Below, one piece after another: positions 60,808 to 64,000 of a stretch of DNA of 64,000 nucleotides. The notes beneath the pieces were generated by a model. It made no database searches and was not told the origin of the DNA. It worked only from the letters and a program-made list of their open reading frames with translations. Source of the stretch: Diadema setosum (Eukaryota > Echinodermata > Echinoidea > Diadematoida > Diadematidae); NCBI GenBank assembly GCA_033980235.1, contig CM067077.1, positions 8,836,602 through 8,900,601 of the forward strand, in the 5' to 3' direction. The translations under genes and the position numbers were made by a program. Every line of letters begins with the position of its first letter. The first letter of the stretch is position 1.

Positions 60808-61825
60808 CCGTATTCGCCGGCGTATAAGCCGCAGTATTTTTCAGAAAAATAAAAGTGAAAAGTCGGGGTGCGGCCTTTCTGGCGGCAAAACCAAAATTGG
60901 TCTCTGCAACCCGGCAAATCAGGAGTAAAAACTAGCACATTTATACATGTATGGGACTACACAATAGGCAACAAAGGAGGCAACCATCCCCCGATGATAT
61001 GAATACCGGTATACAAATCTTACAAGCAAAGCAGCATTCCGTGTTTGTTTCACAACTTGACTTTCCTCATCAGTATGTCCTCTTTGTCTTTTCTGTGAAA
61101 TTTTAATAAGGCGAAAATAAAAGCGTAGCGCTGTGCTAACTAATAAAGTGTTTGTCAGAACCTGTCTATTACATGATTACCTGTCTATTACATGAATACC
61201 TGTCTACTATATTACAATGTACTGTCTATAGACTGTACAGACATCCACCTGTCTATTACATGAATACCTATCTATTATATTACAATGTACCTGTCTATAG
61301 ACTGTACAGACAACCACCTGTCTGTTCCAGTGCCGTATATTACAATGTGACTCGATCGACTAGCGACTTGCACACCTGTGGTGTATGTTCTCTAGATTTC
61401 CTGTCCCTTTCTCTCATTTTCTCTCTTTTGCTTTTGTATCATTATACCTTATTTTCAGAGTACAATCGTACTTCTGAGCGTGTTTTGTTCATTTTTGTTA
61501 AGTTAATACCTCACTGGCAAAAATTTGGAGGTGAGTTTTTGTTCGAGTGTTTGTTCGAGTTTTTCGATTGAACGATGTATCTAACGTTACGTGTGTGCGA
61601 GAACATCGTATTTTGTATGGTACCCACTCGTTTATTTCCGTGTAAATTTAAGTATTTTTTTTACCGTAAAGTGTCTTCATCATTCGTCTTCAAGCATCAG
61701 GTTTTCACGCTACTTTTTAGTTTGTTTGTTTGTTTGTTTGTTTTTTTGTTTTTTTTTTTTGCGTTGCACAAATCGGGGGCGCGGCTTATACGGCGCTGCG
61801 GCGGCCTTTGCGCCGGCGAATACGG
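60808..61825. mobile_element. 1.02-kb TA-flanked DNA element, unit 3 only
   Basis: CCGTATTCGCCGGCGTATAA at the left and, at the right, GCGCCGGCGAATACGG are inverted. TA flanks both (60806-60807, 61826-61827). Units 1 and 2 have the uninterrupted site GAAATTAAGTTTCAAC (about 4264-4279). Inside, 61155-61330 is an imperfect tandem repeat of CCTGTCTATTACATGAATAC and TATTACAATGTAC words. No transposase frame, so non-autonomous; TA targets suggest a Tc1/mariner-type source. Confidence 0.85.
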
Positions 61826-63182
61826 TAAGTCTCAAGTGTTACAAATACACTTTCAAAAGCTCAATGGTATCTAAATTAGCTTTGGTGCCTGATTGAAAGT
61901 AATTTGTTCATGATAGCTCTATAATGCATATTATATTGAAAAAGTCAGACTAGGTCAATTCAATATTTCAGATAACAAGCTTACTGTACCAAGCTACAAT
62001 TGCTTTGAAAAGTAATAAACAAATGTGAACAACAGTTTGCCGATCACAATCATTGATCAGCAAACATTAAAGAAAAAGCTAGCAAAGGTACATTATGTAT
62101 CATTCACTAGGTATAAGAATATCATTAATCAGCAGGCAACCATCTTGTACAGTATGTAAGATCAATGCTTGAACAAAGTAGACAATTTGCTCTTGCTTTC
62201 ATAGAAAAATATGCTAAAGAATTCTTACAAATACAAGGGTAAGTTTAAAGATCTATATAATATTGTTTCACTTTCAATAAACCTGCAGAAACTGTCAATT
62301 TTTGCTCTAAAATGGAGACATTCAATGCATTTCATGCACGAAATAATGCTGAAATAACATGATTTCAGTTGGATAAAGATGAAAATGCAAAACATTACCT
62401 AAAAAGGTATGCCGGAAGTAATGTTACCTCAGATCATATTATATCATGGTTCCTATGTGAAGTTTTATATTTGACTGCTGATATGGGCTATTGCAGTATC
62501 CTTCACGCAAGAGCCAATTGCATGCAATTCAGTTTCTGCTAGGGCACGATGCGATCAACACGAACATAGCAGCTTTCTATATATTTTATACCCACTACTG
62601 AACGGAGAGGGTACTTCAGGAATAAAAGTCGCGTATGGCGACTTCTATTTTTTTCATACTTTTTTTCTCAAAATACTCCCAAACATATGAATTTTCATTT
62701 TTTTTTTAACGGAAATGAAGTTCATGTGTGATAGTGTATACATGCTACATTTCCAATGATCAAGTTCTCATAATTATCAACATATTACTAACACATCAGT
62801 GTGACTATTTCTTCACTGGAGTATAAAGAGAGAGAGAAAAAATGATCACATAGAGTCATACAAATGTAACCTTTAAAAAACAATAAAGGCATTTCCTGTG
62901 TGTGCTTTTGACACATGGATATTTTTTTCCATTTTTTCCTTCTGATGCTAGTCACAGCTGTATTCAATACTGTGTATTAATCAGAAGCTATAAAAAGACA
63001 ACAGAAACAATCTGTTTATTATGCTGTTGACACAAAGATTTGTTGAATTAAAGGTCTCTCCCTACAGAAATGCACTAAATTATGAATTTAACACAAAATA
63101 AATCAATTTTCATGTAATGATACTAGCTTTGGAAAATTAGCTTACAACGTATGAAATTGCCATAAATTTCTGTCATTTGCAG

Positions 63183-64000
63183 GATACTTTCTGGTCCACA
63201 AAATGGATTCAGCAGAAGGCCTTTCCTACTTCCATTGCTGACCATAGTGATGATGTTCTTCAGTAACGGACTGGCCGTGGAAGTCTATATACAAGTTCTA
63301 CGAAGGGAGAGATGTGTTCATAAACTTTACTCAACCCATGTCAAATGACTCCACCTTTGAATACCAGCTTTACTCAATTCAGTTTGAATGCTACTTCTGC
63401 GAGAATGGAACCATGGTTCCTGGCTGCCTCCCACCTCAGCAATTCAGCCGTTTCTCCGCGTTCATAGCGAGATATTACCAACATACTTGACAGTGACTCT
63501 CAGCATAGACACAATTAATTCCGCAGACAGTCAAATATACTTATTTGCTCTGACGGAAGACAGAAATGGTGAAAGTATGGTTTTCACTCAAGATGTCCAC
63601 ATTGAAGTTTTGCGTCCACCAAGTCCAGCAGAATGTACCTTAAAACCCTCAGAGTATTCCCCTGCATGGAATGAGGTAAGCTGCACGTCTTTGCTTGCCA
63701 GTGACGGCGAAGGATCTCTCTACTGCTTTCAAGATGGGGAGAAGGCTCCATACAAGGAGTCACCAGTACGAATAAATGATCAGGTGACACAGATCTTCTG
63801 GATGAATGTCTGTCTTCCGATTAATTGCTGTTCATATGAGGAAACATTTCCACTAACATCTGCATCATGTTCCCAGTTTGTGTATTCCATTCCAATACAT
63901 ACCACTGTATCAGAGAATCCCCAAAACCCTCCCCGCTGCCAAGCAGCTCTAGTATCTCCCGTACCACAAACCACGAAGAAAATTACTTCGTCAGAAATAT
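63183..64000 (+). pseudogene. Gene F: family pseudogene, cut by the window end
   Basis: The acceptor TGTCATTTGCAG (AG 63181-63182) and ATG 63203 are kept. One base is missing in codon 3 relative to gene A, so that frame stops at 63239-63241. A 4-bp TATA insertion near 63287 would restore the register, and a 2-bp insertion near 63459 breaks it again. The rest still aligns with gene A: signal peptide, V-like domain, second Ig-like domain (LYCFQDGEK-coding bases) and the start of the stalk. The exitron signals are intact (GAG|GTAAGC at 63676; CATGTTCCCAG ending 63876; 201 nt). The stalk is closest to the orphan fragment at 7521-7715. Sequencing errors cannot be excluded, but three indels favour a real pseudogene. 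Confidence 0.85.

Larger units (their letters stand above)
57434..64000 (+). repeat. Segmental duplication unit 3 (carries pseudogene F)
   Basis: Starts as unit 1 starts (ACTCACAAGTCTGAAAATTT). It lacks about 455-1530 of unit 1 and the 828-bp foldback element, and has two extra insertions: a LINE-like tail (60039-60229) and a TIR element (60808-61825). It is about 98% like unit 1 up to about 59700 and about 88-90% like it afterwards. Confidence 0.9.

Noticed and set aside
1..64000. CRISPR arrays, bacterial operons, integrated viral genes or toxin genes
   Set aside because: None seen. Tandem repeats are microsatellites or degenerate units without spacers, and no viral or bacterial protein is recognisable in any frame.

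Overview
The window is from an animal nuclear genome. It is AT-rich, has spliced genes with long introns, and is full of SINEs, MITE-like palindromes and microsatellites. The repeat vocabulary (tRNA-headed SINEs, TGACCTTTGACC-rich elements bounded by GCCTCCGCC, TTAA-flanked palindromes, GAACTT-type 3' tails) and an F-actin capping protein beta gene suggest a marine deuterostome, most likely an echinoderm. The species assignment is inference.

Two kinds of protein-coding material are visible. (1) A tandem family of six copies, all on the + strand, encoding a secreted or membrane protein: signal peptide, a V-like immunoglobulin-type domain, a second Cys-rich Ig-like domain, a Ser/Thr stalk and a C-terminal hydrophobic segment. 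Copies start at 6509 (A, intact), 17725 (B, rearranged and frameshifted), 23880 (C, frameshifted before the stalk), 46018 (D, truncated after the hydrophobic segment), 55579 (E, intact) and 63203 (F, multiply frameshifted, runs off the window). An orphan stalk fragment lies at about 7521-7715. Each coding exon follows a conserved splice acceptor, so 5' untranslated exons lie upstream. (2) The 3' part of the capping protein beta subunit gene (CAPZB type) on the - strand at 33-43 kb, with three internal exons and two alternative terminal exons. Its 5' exons were not found, so copies D-F may sit in one of its introns or between separated parts of the gene.

Layout: 0-7.5 kb duplicated unit 1 with gene A; 7.5-17 kb repeats and unrecognised DNA; 17.7-18.6 kb gene B; 19-21.7 kb repeats; 21.8-25 kb diverged unit with gene C; 25-33 kb repeats; 33-43.2 kb CAPZB 3' end; 44.2-48.8 kb gene D and a tandem repeat; 48.9-52.0 kb unit 2a (no coding exon); 52.4-56.7 kb unit 2b with gene E; 57.4-64 kb unit 3 with pseudogene F. 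Units 1, 2 and 3 are recent segmental duplicates with mosaic similarity: the left half of unit 1 is closest to unit 3, its right half to unit 2b.

The most interesting signals are an in-frame 201-nt segment bounded by splice signals inside the coding exon of the Ig-like family (a candidate exitron that would remove the second domain), diversification of the C-terminal anchor between copies, an 828-bp foldback element with an empty site in a sister unit, and a non-canonical alternative last exon of CAPZB.
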